A DNA stretch of 64,000 nt from the NCBI RefSeq assembly GCF_030012605.2, contig NZ_CP114055.2; one strand, 5' to 3'. The DNA comes from Bergeyella_A cardium. Its GTDB lineage: Bacteria > Bacteroidota > Bacteroidia > Flavobacteriales > Weeksellaceae. Each line of letters begins with the position of its first letter. The first letter of the stretch is position 1. The position numbers and the translations under genes are program-made. Below the pieces are notes generated by a model, which ran no database searches, was not told the DNA's origin, and saw nothing but the letters and a program-made list of their open reading frames with translations. Below are positions 17,842 through 25,956 of the stretch, piece after piece.

Positions 17842-19236
17842 ATGTCACATTACGAAGCCCCGATTAGGGTACCCTTAATTAAAGGACATAAGACCTATCG
17901 TGATATCACAGAAGATATTGCAAGACCTATTGAGGAAAGAGCTGGTAAATTATGGTGGATTTCTTTATACGCATCATTGGTTCTTTTCATTTATGGATTT
18001 GGCTGTATTGCTTACACCATAGGTACAGGTATTGGAGCGTGGGGATTGAACCGAACCGTAAACTGGGGTTGGGATATTACCAACTTCGTGTGGTGGGTAG
18101 GTATTGGTCACGCAGGAACATTGATCTCCGCAGTATTATTATTATTTAGACAGAGATGGAGAATGTCCGTAAACCGCTCCGCAGAGGCAATGACGATTTT
18201 CGCCGTAGTACAGGCAGCAATCTTCCCTGTAATACATATGGGGAGACCGTGGTTAGGTTATTGGGTATTCCCTCTTCCAAACCAATACGGTTCTCTTTGG
18301 ACGAACTTTAACTCTCCACTCCTTTGGGATGTATTTGCGATTTCTACATACTTCTCAGTATCGGTAGTCTTCTGGTTCATCGGTCTTATTCCAGACTTTG
18401 CGATGATTAGAGACAGAGCCAAAACTCCATTTACTAAGACAATGTATACTTTCCTTGCATTTGGCTGGGGAGGAAAAGCAAAACACTGGCAGAGATTTGA
18501 AGAGGTGTCATTGGTATTGGCAGGTTTGGCAACTCCGCTTGTATTCTCAGTACACACTACGGTATCCTTTGACTTCTCCACATCGGTGATTAAAGGGTGG
18601 CACTCTACAATTTATCCTCCTTACTTCGTTGCTGGTGCGGTATTCTCAGGGTTTGCAATGGTACAGACGCTCCTCTTGGTAGCGAGAAAAGTTTGCCACT
18701 TGGAAGATTATATCACCAAGTATCATATTGAGATTATGAATATCGTCATCATTGTAACAGGAGGTATGGTTACTGTGGCTTATGCTTGTGAATATTTCAT
18801 CGCGTGGTATTCTGGTTCAAGATATGAAGACTTTGTATACCTCTCTCCAGGTGCAGCAACTGGACCTTACTGGTGGGCATTCTGGGCACTTATTATCTGT
18901 AACCTTGTAGTACCAGCAGCATTCTGGTTCAAAAAAGTGAGAACAAATATTATAGCTACATTCCTCATTGCATTGGTTATTAATATCGGTATGTGGTTTG
19001 AGCGTTTTGATATTATCGTAATCAACCTTTCAAGGGATTACTTACCAGGTTCTTGGACTATGTTTAAACCAACGATTATAGATGTGGGTACATATCTTGG
19101 AACTATTGGATTCTTCGGAATTTTATTCCTACTCTACGCAAGAACTTTCCCAGTAATTGCACAGGCGGAACTAAAATCTATTTTGAAAATTTCAGGTGAA
19201 ACTTATAAAGCAAAAGAAGGAGATGAGCACCACTAA
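17842..19236 (+). CDS. actC: Alternative complex III membrane subunit ActC (NrfD/PsrC family)
   Basis: 464 residues with about ten transmembrane helices. The NrfD-type character shows in the TNFVWWVGIGHAGTLISAVL helix near residue 80 and in the conserved FxxHTTVSFDFS segment near 230. In alternative complex III this subunit carries a quinol-binding site near the periplasmic side and sits under the Fe-S subunit. It is followed by actD with a 14-bp overlap. Confidence 0.93.
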   Translation: MSHYEAPIRVPLIKGHKTYRDITEDIARPIEERAGKLWWISLYASLVLFIYGFGCIAYTIGTGIGAWGLNRTVNWGWDITNFVWWVGIGHAGTLISAVLLLFRQRWRMSVNRSAEAMTIFAVVQAAIFPVIHMGRPWLGYWVFPLPNQYGSLWTNFNSPLLWDVFAISTYFSVSVVFWFIGLIPDFAMIRDRAKTPFTKTMYTFLAFGWGGKAKHWQRFEEVSLVLAGLATPLVFSVHTTVSFDFSTSVIKGWHSTIYPPYFVAGAVFSGFAMVQTLLLVARKVCHLEDYITKYHIEIMNIVIIVTGGMVTVAYACEYFIAWYSGSRYEDFVYLSPGAATGPYWWAFWALIICNLVVPAAFWFKKVRTNIIATFLIALVINIGMWFERFDIIVINLSRDYLPGSWTMFKPTIIDVGTYLGTIGFFGILFLLYARTFPVIAQAELKSILKISGETYKAKEGDEHH

Positions 19237-19744
19237 AACTATATACGGAATTTACGCCGATGATGATGATTTAATGGCAGGAGTAAAAGCGTTTAGCGAT
19301 AAAGGAATTAAAATTAATGAAGTCTATACTCCATTCCCTGTTCACGGGTTAGATAAAGCACTTGGTCTTAAAAAGACAAGAATCTCTGATGCCGCTTTTA
19401 TCTACGCAGTTTATGGATTACTCATAGGGGGTATTACCACTTGGTATATGATGAATCACGACTGGCCACAGAACATCGGGGGTAAGCCAGCGTTTGACTG
19501 GGCACATAATATGCCAGCATTCGTAGTGCCTATGTTTGAGCTTATGGTATTCTGCTCCGCACATATGATGTCTGTTACTTATCTCATCAGGAACAAAATG
19601 TATCCGGGAGCACCAGCTCAGAATCCAGATCCAAGAACTACTGATGATAAGTTTATGATCGAGTTTAAGAGTGATGATGTTGAAACTATAAAACAACTCC
19701 TTATAGAAACAGGAGCTGAAGAAATTTCTGTAAAAGAAGCATAA
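19223..19744 (+). CDS. actD: Alternative complex III subunit ActD (DUF3341)
   Basis: 173 residues from ATG 19223, preferred over an upstream start because it begins the conserved MSTTKTIYGIY and is preceded by AGAAGG. It overlaps the end of actC by 14 bp. A soluble N-terminal domain (GIYADDDDLMAGVKAFSDKGIKI) is followed by two transmembrane helices near residues 55-80 and 95-120 and a short soluble tail. DUF3341 proteins are the ActD subunit that packs beside ActC and ActF. The stop is 1 base before actE. Confidence 0.92.
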   Translation: MSTTKTIYGIYADDDDLMAGVKAFSDKGIKINEVYTPFPVHGLDKALGLKKTRISDAAFIYAVYGLLIGGITTWYMMNHDWPQNIGGKPAFDWAHNMPAFVVPMFELMVFCSAHMMSVTYLIRNKMYPGAPAQNPDPRTTDDKFMIEFKSDDVETIKQLLIETGAEEISVKEA

Positions 19745-19745
19745 T

Positions 19746-20432
19746 ATGAAAAATTATATCATAAAAATTTCTGCAATATTAGGAGTTTCTGCTTTGGCAC
19801 TTACTTCTTGTGGCCCAAAAGAAAATCCACCATTGGTTTACTTCCCAGATATGTACTTCCCAGTGGCATACGATCCATTAATGAAAGCTGAAGACCCTTA
19901 TGTAGATCATAAAAATGAAATACCTGCTTTCGTGAAAAATGATGGAGCTACAGGCTTAGTTCCAGTAGATGGTACAGTGGCACAAAATGAGGACGGAGTA
20001 GTAGAAGTAAATGATGCAAGACCTCTTAGCCCTACGCAGTATAATGAGGGTTATGATGCATCTAAACTGGTTACTGCTTCACCGCTTAACGCTTCTAATC
20101 TGGATAAGGATGTAGCAAGAGGTAAGGATTTGTATAATAAGACTTGTGCAGTTTGCCACGGTACAGCAGGAGATGGTCAAGGTTCAATCGTGAAATCTGG
20201 AGCTTATGTAGGTGTGCCTAACTTTAAAGACAGAGAGGTTACATTGGGCTCCGTACACTATGTGCTCTCTTATGGTAGAAACTCTATGGGCTCTTATGCT
20301 GGGCAGTTAAAACCTGGTGACAGATGGAGAGTGGCAATGTATATAATGAAAGAATTTAAAGGTCAAAAAGATTTTGCAGGTAGCCCAATAGCCGCTGCAA
20401 AACCAGTTGCTGACTCTACTCAAACTAAATAA
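19746..20432 (+). CDS. actE: Alternative complex III monohaem cytochrome c lipoprotein ActE
   Basis: 228 residues. The signal peptide ends in a lipobox (ALALTSC, Cys near residue 21), so the protein is probably a membrane-anchored lipoprotein. The cytochrome c fold has CAVCHG near residue 135 and the distal Met ligand in the NSMGSYAG segment near residue 180. It passes electrons to the terminal oxidase or a mobile cytochrome. It is set 1 bp after actD and 15 bp before actF. Confidence 0.92.
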   Translation: MKNYIIKISAILGVSALALTSCGPKENPPLVYFPDMYFPVAYDPLMKAEDPYVDHKNEIPAFVKNDGATGLVPVDGTVAQNEDGVVEVNDARPLSPTQYNEGYDASKLVTASPLNASNLDKDVARGKDLYNKTCAVCHGTAGDGQGSIVKSGAYVGVPNFKDREVTLGSVHYVLSYGRNSMGSYAGQLKPGDRWRVAMYIMKEFKGQKDFAGSPIAAAKPVADSTQTK

Positions 20433-20447
20433 TTAAAAGAGAAAAAT

Positions 20448-21794
20448 ATGTATACTTTTTCATCTAAATTAAGATTATTTTCAATTGTACTTTTAGTAGC
20501 GGGGCTTGTGCTCTTTGGTGCAGGCTATATGATGAATCATAAGATTGATGATGCTCAGATAGAGCAGATGATGGCAGATTCTCACAAGAGCGGTCATAAT
20601 GCTCCTACTCATTCCCACGAAAAAACAATTGATAAGAATACAAAAGACCACGCGGATAAAGGGCACGATGCTCATATGGAGCTTGCGCATCATCAGGTGC
20701 ATAACCGTCCTTGGGCAGCGCTTCACACTGTTGCGGTATTCCTTTTTGGTTTGAGTGCTTGTGCTTTGTTTTTCTATGCTATTCAGAATGTAGCACACGC
20801 AGGTTGGCCAATTATTGTACTTAGAGTAATGGAAGCGGTTTCTTCTTTCATTCCTTATGGAGGGGCACTTTTACTCCTTATAATGGTACTGAACATTACT
20901 CATAATGCACATATGTTCCATTGGATGGATCCAAGTCTTGTAGATCCAGAATCCGATCACTTTGACTCTATTATTTTTGAGAAAAAGATATTCCTCAATA
21001 TTCCACTTTATGTTTTCAGAAATATAGTATATGTTTTCGGGTCTATCTTCTTCCTTTGGAAATTGAAATCTCTCTCTAAGAAATTAGATCAAACTAAGGA
21101 CAGAAAAGATTACAGCAAAATGTATAGCTGGAATGTAGGTTATATCGCTTTCTTCGGTTTTGCATCTGCATTTTGGGCTTGGGACTGGTTGATGTCTATT
21201 GACCCTCACTGGTACTCTACAATGTACATCTGGTATTCTATGGTAAGCTGCCTTACTTCTGCTGTTGCAGTTATCCTGATAATAAGTGTTTATCTCAATA
21301 AAGCAGGTTTCTTACCACAGTTTAATGATAACCACTTGCACGATTTAGGTAAATTCCTCTTCGCTACGGCTATGCTTTGGACTTATACTTGGTTCTGTCA
21401 ATATATGCTTTACTGGTATGCGAATATACCTGAGGAATCCAACTACTTCTTTGGAAGATTCGAGCATTACAGCCAGACATTCCTTCCGATGCTGATTTTC
21501 AACTTTGCTATTCCATTAGCAGTAATGGTAAGTTCAAGCATCAAGAGAAGAGCTTGGGTAATGGTTCTAATGGCGGTGTTTATCCTTATCGGGCACTGGA
21601 TGGATTACTTCAATATGGTAATGCCGGGTACAGTAGGTATTTTCTGGGGTATCGGTCTATTAGAAATAGGAGCTGTATTATTTGTAGGAGGCTTATTCGT
21701 CTTAACGGTAATGTCTGCACTCTCTAAACTGAAACTCATTCCTGAGGGGAACCCTTACCTTCACGAATCAAAAATATTTGAATATCCTTTCTAA
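20448..21794 (+). CDS. actF: Alternative complex III membrane subunit ActF (quinol:cytochrome c oxidoreductase)
   Basis: 448 residues with about ten transmembrane helices and a His/Asp-rich N-terminal loop (residues 35-90) after the first helix. Helices contain FFGFASAFWAWDWLMSIDPHW, which I recognise as the ActF-type NrfD-like pattern. ActF is the second NrfD-related subunit of the complex and is proposed to take part in proton movement. It closes the operon; a terminator follows at 21827-21860. No cytochrome oxidase genes follow inside this window. Confidence 0.92.
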   Translation: MYTFSSKLRLFSIVLLVAGLVLFGAGYMMNHKIDDAQIEQMMADSHKSGHNAPTHSHEKTIDKNTKDHADKGHDAHMELAHHQVHNRPWAALHTVAVFLFGLSACALFFYAIQNVAHAGWPIIVLRVMEAVSSFIPYGGALLLLIMVLNITHNAHMFHWMDPSLVDPESDHFDSIIFEKKIFLNIPLYVFRNIVYVFGSIFFLWKLKSLSKKLDQTKDRKDYSKMYSWNVGYIAFFGFASAFWAWDWLMSIDPHWYSTMYIWYSMVSCLTSAVAVILIISVYLNKAGFLPQFNDNHLHDLGKFLFATAMLWTYTWFCQYMLYWYANIPEESNYFFGRFEHYSQTFLPMLIFNFAIPLAVMVSSSIKRRAWVMVLMAVFILIGHWMDYFNMVMPGTVGIFWGIGLLEIGAVLFVGGLFVLTVMSALSKLKLIPEGNPYLHESKIFEYPF

Positions 21795-21826
21795 TATTCA
21801 CAATTAAGAAGATAATGAAAATAGAA

Positions 21827-21860
21827 GTCTCCCTTGCATTTCGTAAGGGAGATTTTGTTT
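21827..21860 (+). terminator. Terminator of the act operon
   Basis: TCTCCCTT pairs with AAGGGAGA across a 9-base loop and is followed by TTTTGTTTTT. Confidence 0.85.
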
Positions 21861-21903
21861 TTGATGGGGCAGAAATTATATTTGCAGGCTTAATGATATC
21901 AAA

Positions 21904-22863
21904 ATGAAGATTACAGAGCATATACAGAATGCTGATGGCAAAACGCTTTTCTCATTTGAAATCGTTCCTCCTCAGAAGGGTGTGGGTATTTCTGATTTGT
22001 ATAAGAATATAGACCCTCTTATGGAGTTCAAACCACCGTTTATAGATGTTACTACCTCTCGAGAGGAGTATATATTCCTTGAGCGGGAGAATGGGTTGGT
22101 AGAGAGAAAGGTTACCAGAATGAGACCTGGTACTTTGGGGATTTGTGCTGCCATTCAGTATAAATATAGCGTAGATACCGTTCCTCATCTGCTCTGTGGA
22201 GGCTATACCAAGGAGGAAACCGAATATCTCCTTATAGACTGTATGTATCTCGGGATTCAGAATGTGGTTGCTCTAAGGGGGGATGCAATGAAAGGTGAAA
22301 AATACTTCAAACCCGCATTAGGTGGGCATTCTTATGCTTCGGAGCTCGTTGAGCAGATCGATGCCCTCAGGTGCGGTAGATATCTCAATGAAGATACGGG
22401 CTATAAAGGCTGTGCTACTGATTTCTGTATCGGTGTGGCGGGTTATCCAGAGAAGCATATAGAAGCGCCATCCATCAATTACGACCTTCAAATGCTCAAA
22501 AAGAAAGTAGATATGGGGGCAGATTATATTGTAACCCAGATGTTTTTTGATAATCAGAAATACTTTGATTTTGTTAAAAAAGCAAGAGAGATGGGAATCA
22601 CCGTCCCGATTATTCCTGGCATAAAGCCTGTCTCCACTAAAAAACACCTCCAGCTCCTCCCGCAAGCGTTTAAGATCGACCTGCCAGAGCCTCTGATAAA
22701 TGAAGTTGCAAAATGCAGTGATAATAATGCTGTGCGCCAAGTGGGGATAGACTGGGCGGTGCATCAGTGCAAGGAGCTTTTAGATTTCGGAGTGCCCGTT
22801 TTGCATTTCTATTCTATGGGCAAGAGTGATAATATTTACAAAATTGCAAAGGAGCTGTTTTAG
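21904..22863 (+). CDS. metF: 5,10-Methylenetetrahydrofolate reductase
   Basis: 319 residues, full length for a bacterial MetF TIM barrel. The N-terminus FSFEIVPPQKG carries the conserved Glu that acts in hydride transfer. DVTTSREEY, NVVALRGD near residue 120, GCATDFCIGVAGYPE near 178 and the QMFFDNQKYFDFV flavin-contact region follow. It reduces 5,10-methylene-THF to 5-methyl-THF using FAD and NAD(P)H, supplying methionine synthase. It stands alone between the act terminator and a convergent gene. No riboswitch is visible in the 40-base leader after the terminator. Confidence 0.95.
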   Translation: MKITEHIQNADGKTLFSFEIVPPQKGVGISDLYKNIDPLMEFKPPFIDVTTSREEYIFLERENGLVERKVTRMRPGTLGICAAIQYKYSVDTVPHLLCGGYTKEETEYLLIDCMYLGIQNVVALRGDAMKGEKYFKPALGGHSYASELVEQIDALRCGRYLNEDTGYKGCATDFCIGVAGYPEKHIEAPSINYDLQMLKKKVDMGADYIVTQMFFDNQKYFDFVKKAREMGITVPIIPGIKPVSTKKHLQLLPQAFKIDLPEPLINEVAKCSDNNAVRQVGIDWAVHQCKELLDFGVPVLHFYSMGKSDNIYKIAKELF

Positions 22864-22884
22864 TAGGGGAAAGATTTAGGATGG

Positions 22885-23952
22885 CTACCTAAACCTTTTA
22901 TTAAGAATCCCTCGTTTTGCATTTTCGTAGTCTTGGGGGGCGCAGGGCGTCCAGTTTTTGGGATTATCGCCAGTACCGAAGTACCACAGCCCGCTAAAGC
23001 TATCTTTTTTAAAGCTCCATTCGGTGTCATCTATCATCACGAGGAAGGTCTCATAGCTTCGTTCTTTGGGGTGGGTTTTCTGGATATTTACCCCTTCTAT
23101 CAGGTACCAAATCATTTGAGCCAGAAGCTGATGATTGAGCAAATTTTTCGACTGAATATTAAAATTAAACAGTCCGAAAGAGGCTAAATTCTCACCCAAG
23201 CCTATTTCTTTCATATAGGCACAGATTTCTCGCCTGTTCAGCCCATTAATCTGAGGTTGGGTAGAGAATCCACCAGCAAAGCTTTCCACTGCATTGCAAT
23301 TGAGGCTCACCAGATTGGCTCTCCTTAGGAAGGGTTCTGCTCTTTCGGTGATATTCATCATTTCCGAAAGGCGAAGGAGGTCAAACTGAATATCATTGAT
23401 GAGTTTCAATGCCTCTACATCGTTTAAATGTTTCTGATAGCCCAGCAGGTGGAAGCTCCTGAGCATTGAGCTTTTCTCTGTCAGGATTTTGTTTAAGAAA
23501 TTGAATTCAGTGAGCTCGTTTCCGCCTTCATCAAGATGTAATATATTGGAAATTTGAGCATAATCAATCGCTCTACCTTGTAAATTAAGCGCTGAAAATA
23601 GCGAATGGGTAAGATCAATACTCCCCCCAATCACCACAGGAAGGGTCTTTTTTCTATGGCAGAGGCTCAGGATTTCCTGCAAAATATAGTGGGTATCTTG
23701 TGGCACCTTCCCAGAAATCAACTCGCCCAAATCGCAGATAGGCACTTCAAAATCATAGCCCGAGAGCCTGTACAGGTGCTCCCTCATCAGGTTATAGGGG
23801 TGCACCTCTGCGCTACCGCCCCCACCTCTATGGTCTGAGACGAAGATTAGAGCGATTCCTCCCTCCTCAATCGTGTGGCTTATCTTGCTTCCGAGCTGCC
23901 ATTTCTCGGTTTTAATGCTTGGCGGAGCTAAAAAAATATCTTCAAAATTCAT
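22885..23952 (-). CDS. Arginase/formimidoylglutamase-fold protein lacking the metal ligands
   Basis: 355 residues from the ATG at 23952, the start that opens MNFEDIFLAPP; the longer frame adds 23 unlikely residues. The ureohydrolase fold order is recognisable, but the three Mn-binding motifs are replaced. GGDHS becomes GGSID (residues 109-113), DAHxD becomes DEGGNE (around 149), and SxDxDxxDP becomes SLNCNAVES (around 225). An N-terminal SDHRGGGGSAEVHPYNLMREHLYRL segment is well kept, as is the end of the barrel. It is usually labelled formimidoylglutamase in flavobacteria, but without the binuclear site hydrolysis is unlikely. A structural or regulatory role is more plausible. No hut genes lie nearby. 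Confidence 0.75.
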   Translation of the reverse strand: MNFEDIFLAPPSIKTEKWQLGSKISHTIEEGGIALIFVSDHRGGGGSAEVHPYNLMREHLYRLSGYDFEVPICDLGELISGKVPQDTHYILQEILSLCHRKKTLPVVIGGSIDLTHSLFSALNLQGRAIDYAQISNILHLDEGGNELTEFNFLNKILTEKSSMLRSFHLLGYQKHLNDVEALKLINDIQFDLLRLSEMMNITERAEPFLRRANLVSLNCNAVESFAGGFSTQPQINGLNRREICAYMKEIGLGENLASFGLFNFNIQSKNLLNHQLLAQMIWYLIEGVNIQKTHPKERSYETFLVMIDDTEWSFKKDSFSGLWYFGTGDNPKNWTPCAPQDYENAKRGILNKRFR

Positions 23953-24161
23953 AAGTACAAAGGCGAATGCTCCCAATCGTATTCGCCGCACGAAAGTAGC
24001 AAAATAAAACCAACTCCCCAAGAGAGGATTTATTTAGAAGACTATATTAATAGGAGCTTCCCTGTTTTTCTTCGAGTCTGAAAAAAGTTGGATAAAAAGG
24101 TAATACTCTTAATAAGTTTTAAAAAAGGCACTATACCGTTCACTGGCCCAGGAAATATTTG

Positions 24162-24169
24162 TACTTTTG
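24162..24169 (+). promoter_or_regulatory. -7 promoter element of rseP
   Basis: TACTTTTG fits TAnnTTTG, 24 bp before the chosen rseP ATG at 24194. It overlaps the longer reading frame start, which supports the inner ATG. Confidence 0.6.
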
Positions 24170-24193
24170 TGCGGTTTTATTAAAAAATATTCA

Positions 24194-25663
24194 ATGGAAT
24201 TAGCACTGAAAATCTTTCAATTTGTACTTTCAATCTCAATTTTAGTCCTCCTCCACGAGCTGGGGCACTTCCTCCCTGCAAAGTGGTTCAAAACAAGGGC
24301 AGAAAAATTCTTCCTCTTCTTTGATGCGTGGTTCTCTATCTTCGCAATGAAGAAGATTAATGGAAAATGGCAGTTTAAATTCTTTTCTAAAAATCAGCCA
24401 GATACAAAGATTATTAAAGTAAATGGAGAGAAAAAAGAAGTGCCTATTAATATAGCGGAATTAGATGATAATGACTGGCGCAAGCACCCAGAAAGCACGA
24501 AATACGGCATCGGATGGCTACCTATGGGCGGCTATGTGAAAATCGCAGGGATGGTAGATGAGTCTATGGACCTCGAGCAGCTGAAAAAGCCCGCTCAAGA
24601 CTGGGAATTTCGCTCCAAACCCGCTTGGCAAAGGCTGATTATAATGCTCGGTGGGGTTACGGTTAATTTCTTCCTCGCTTGGTTTATCTACTCTGCATTG
24701 GCGTTCTATAAAGGAGAGAAATATATAGATATCAGTAAGTTTGATAATGGAATTGCTGCCTCCAAAGCAGCTGAAAAAATGGGCTTTAAAGAGGGTGATA
24801 AAATCATTAGCATAGACGGGAAGCAGGAAAAAAGATTCGGAGTAGCGGCTATCAATATCTTGTTTAGCAATGAAGTAACTGTGCTTAGAGACGGTAAAGA
24901 GCAGACCTTCCCCATAAATGAAGAAGGCGTTGCGGAGGTCATCCGTTCCCGAGAAGTGCAGGCATATCTCTCCCCGAGAATACTCCCAGTAGTAGATTCT
25001 GCAATTGGAAACGCCGCAAAAGCGGGGCTAAAAAAAGGAGACCTCATCCTCTCTGTAAATGCTAAGGAAACGCCGTTTTTTAATGATGTTGAAAGCATTA
25101 TAAGAGCCAATAAAGGCAAAACCGTAAGCGTAGAAATTAAAAGAAATAATACGACAGAAACCCTGAATATCCCTGTAAGTAAGGAAGGGATTATCGATAT
25201 CATACCAGAGGTGGATGTGATAACTCGGCAGGAGTATTCGTTCTTAGAATCCGTTCCTGTAGGCTTTAACCGAACGATTTCTGCACTTACAATGCAGGTA
25301 AAGCAGTTTAAGATTATCTTCAACTCTAAGACTCAAGGTTATAAAAATGTAGGTGGACCTATTGCCATCATCAATCAGATGAATGTAGACAAAGACAAAG
25401 AAGGAAATTTGAGTATCAACTGGGAGATTTTCTGGAGCTTTACGGCAATGTTCTCCGTATGGCTGGCATTCCTCAACCTGATACCCATCCCAGGCTTAGA
25501 CGGTGGGCATGTACTCTTCACCCTTTGGGAAATACTTACTGGAAAGCCCGTACCACAAAAGGTATTAGAGAATGCACAAACAATTGGGGTTATTTTTCTA
25601 TTAGGCTTAATGGTTTTAGTATTTGGGAATGATATACTTAAATTAATATTAGGAAAATTATAG
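24194..25663 (+). CDS. rseP: Site-2 intramembrane metalloprotease RseP
   Basis: 489 residues from ATG 24194. The first membrane helix holds the zinc motif HELGH (near residue 21). A soluble insertion follows, then a second helix with MLGGVTVNFFLAWF. Two PDZ domains span about 180-250 and 260-340 (AAEKMGFKEGDKIISIDG and AAKAGLKKGDLILSVNA). The last helices contain NLIPIPGLDGGHVLF with the third zinc ligand. RseP cuts membrane-anchored anti-sigma factors after a first cleavage and also clears signal peptides. The start was picked because the promoter lies inside the longer frame. The tRNA-Asn gene follows. Confidence 0.93.
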   Translation: MELALKIFQFVLSISILVLLHELGHFLPAKWFKTRAEKFFLFFDAWFSIFAMKKINGKWQFKFFSKNQPDTKIIKVNGEKKEVPINIAELDDNDWRKHPESTKYGIGWLPMGGYVKIAGMVDESMDLEQLKKPAQDWEFRSKPAWQRLIIMLGGVTVNFFLAWFIYSALAFYKGEKYIDISKFDNGIAASKAAEKMGFKEGDKIISIDGKQEKRFGVAAINILFSNEVTVLRDGKEQTFPINEEGVAEVIRSREVQAYLSPRILPVVDSAIGNAAKAGLKKGDLILSVNAKETPFFNDVESIIRANKGKTVSVEIKRNNTTETLNIPVSKEGIIDIIPEVDVITRQEYSFLESVPVGFNRTISALTMQVKQFKIIFNSKTQGYKNVGGPIAIINQMNVDKDKEGNLSINWEIFWSFTAMFSVWLAFLNLIPIPGLDGGHVLFTLWEILTGKPVPQKVLENAQTIGVIFLLGLMVLVFGNDILKLILGKL

Positions 25664-25693
25664 AAAAATATTTTCAAAAAAGTGGAGCTAAAA

Positions 25694-25725
25694 TTTGGTA
25701 GATATAGATAATGTTTTTACATTTG
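25694..25725 (+). promoter_or_regulatory. Promoter of tRNA-Asn
   Basis: TTTG at 25694-25697, 20 bp, then TACATTTG at 25718-25725, close to the TTTG-N19-TAnnTTTG consensus; the tRNA begins 23 bp after. Confidence 0.75.
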
Positions 25726-25747
25726 CACCACTGAAAACAACACAGTA

Positions 25748-25821
25748 GCCTTTTTAGCTCAGTCGGTTAGAGCATCTGACTGTTAATCAGAGGGTCGCTG
25801 GTTCGAGCCCAGCAAAAGGCG
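25748..25821 (+). tRNA. tRNA-Asn (GTT)
   Basis: 74 nt cloverleaf. The acceptor stem is GCCTTTT paired with AAAAGGC, with a G discriminator. The D arm is AGCTCAGTCGGTTAGAGC, the anticodon stem-loop is TCTGA-CTGTTAA-TCAGA with anticodon GTT, and the T arm contains GGTTCGAGCCC. CCA is not encoded. Confidence 0.95.
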
Positions 25822-25834
25822 CCTTCATTCAATA

Positions 25835-25870
25835 GAGTATCAGTTTTAAAACTGGTACTCTTTTATTTTA
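25835..25870 (+). terminator. Terminator after tRNA-Asn
   Basis: GAGTATCAGTTTT pairs with AAAACTGGTACTC (one G-T pair) and is followed by TTTTATTTTA. Confidence 0.85.
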
Positions 25871-25930
25871 TTATTTTGCTTAATAGCTCGTATAATACTC
25901 CTTAACCTCCCCATATTCTATGAAAAAAAC

Positions 25931-25938
25931 TATCTTTG
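25931..25938 (+). promoter_or_regulatory. -7 promoter element of lepA
   Basis: TATCTTTG fits TAnnTTTG, 18 bp before the lepA ATG. The ten bases after it begin a 15-mer that recurs after lepA (see findings). Confidence 0.55.
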
Positions 25939-25956
25939 CAACCACTGATTTTGAAG

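Noticed and set aside
21861..21903. SAM-type riboswitch before metF
   Set aside because: Only about 40 bases separate the act terminator from the start codon, too few for a known aptamer.
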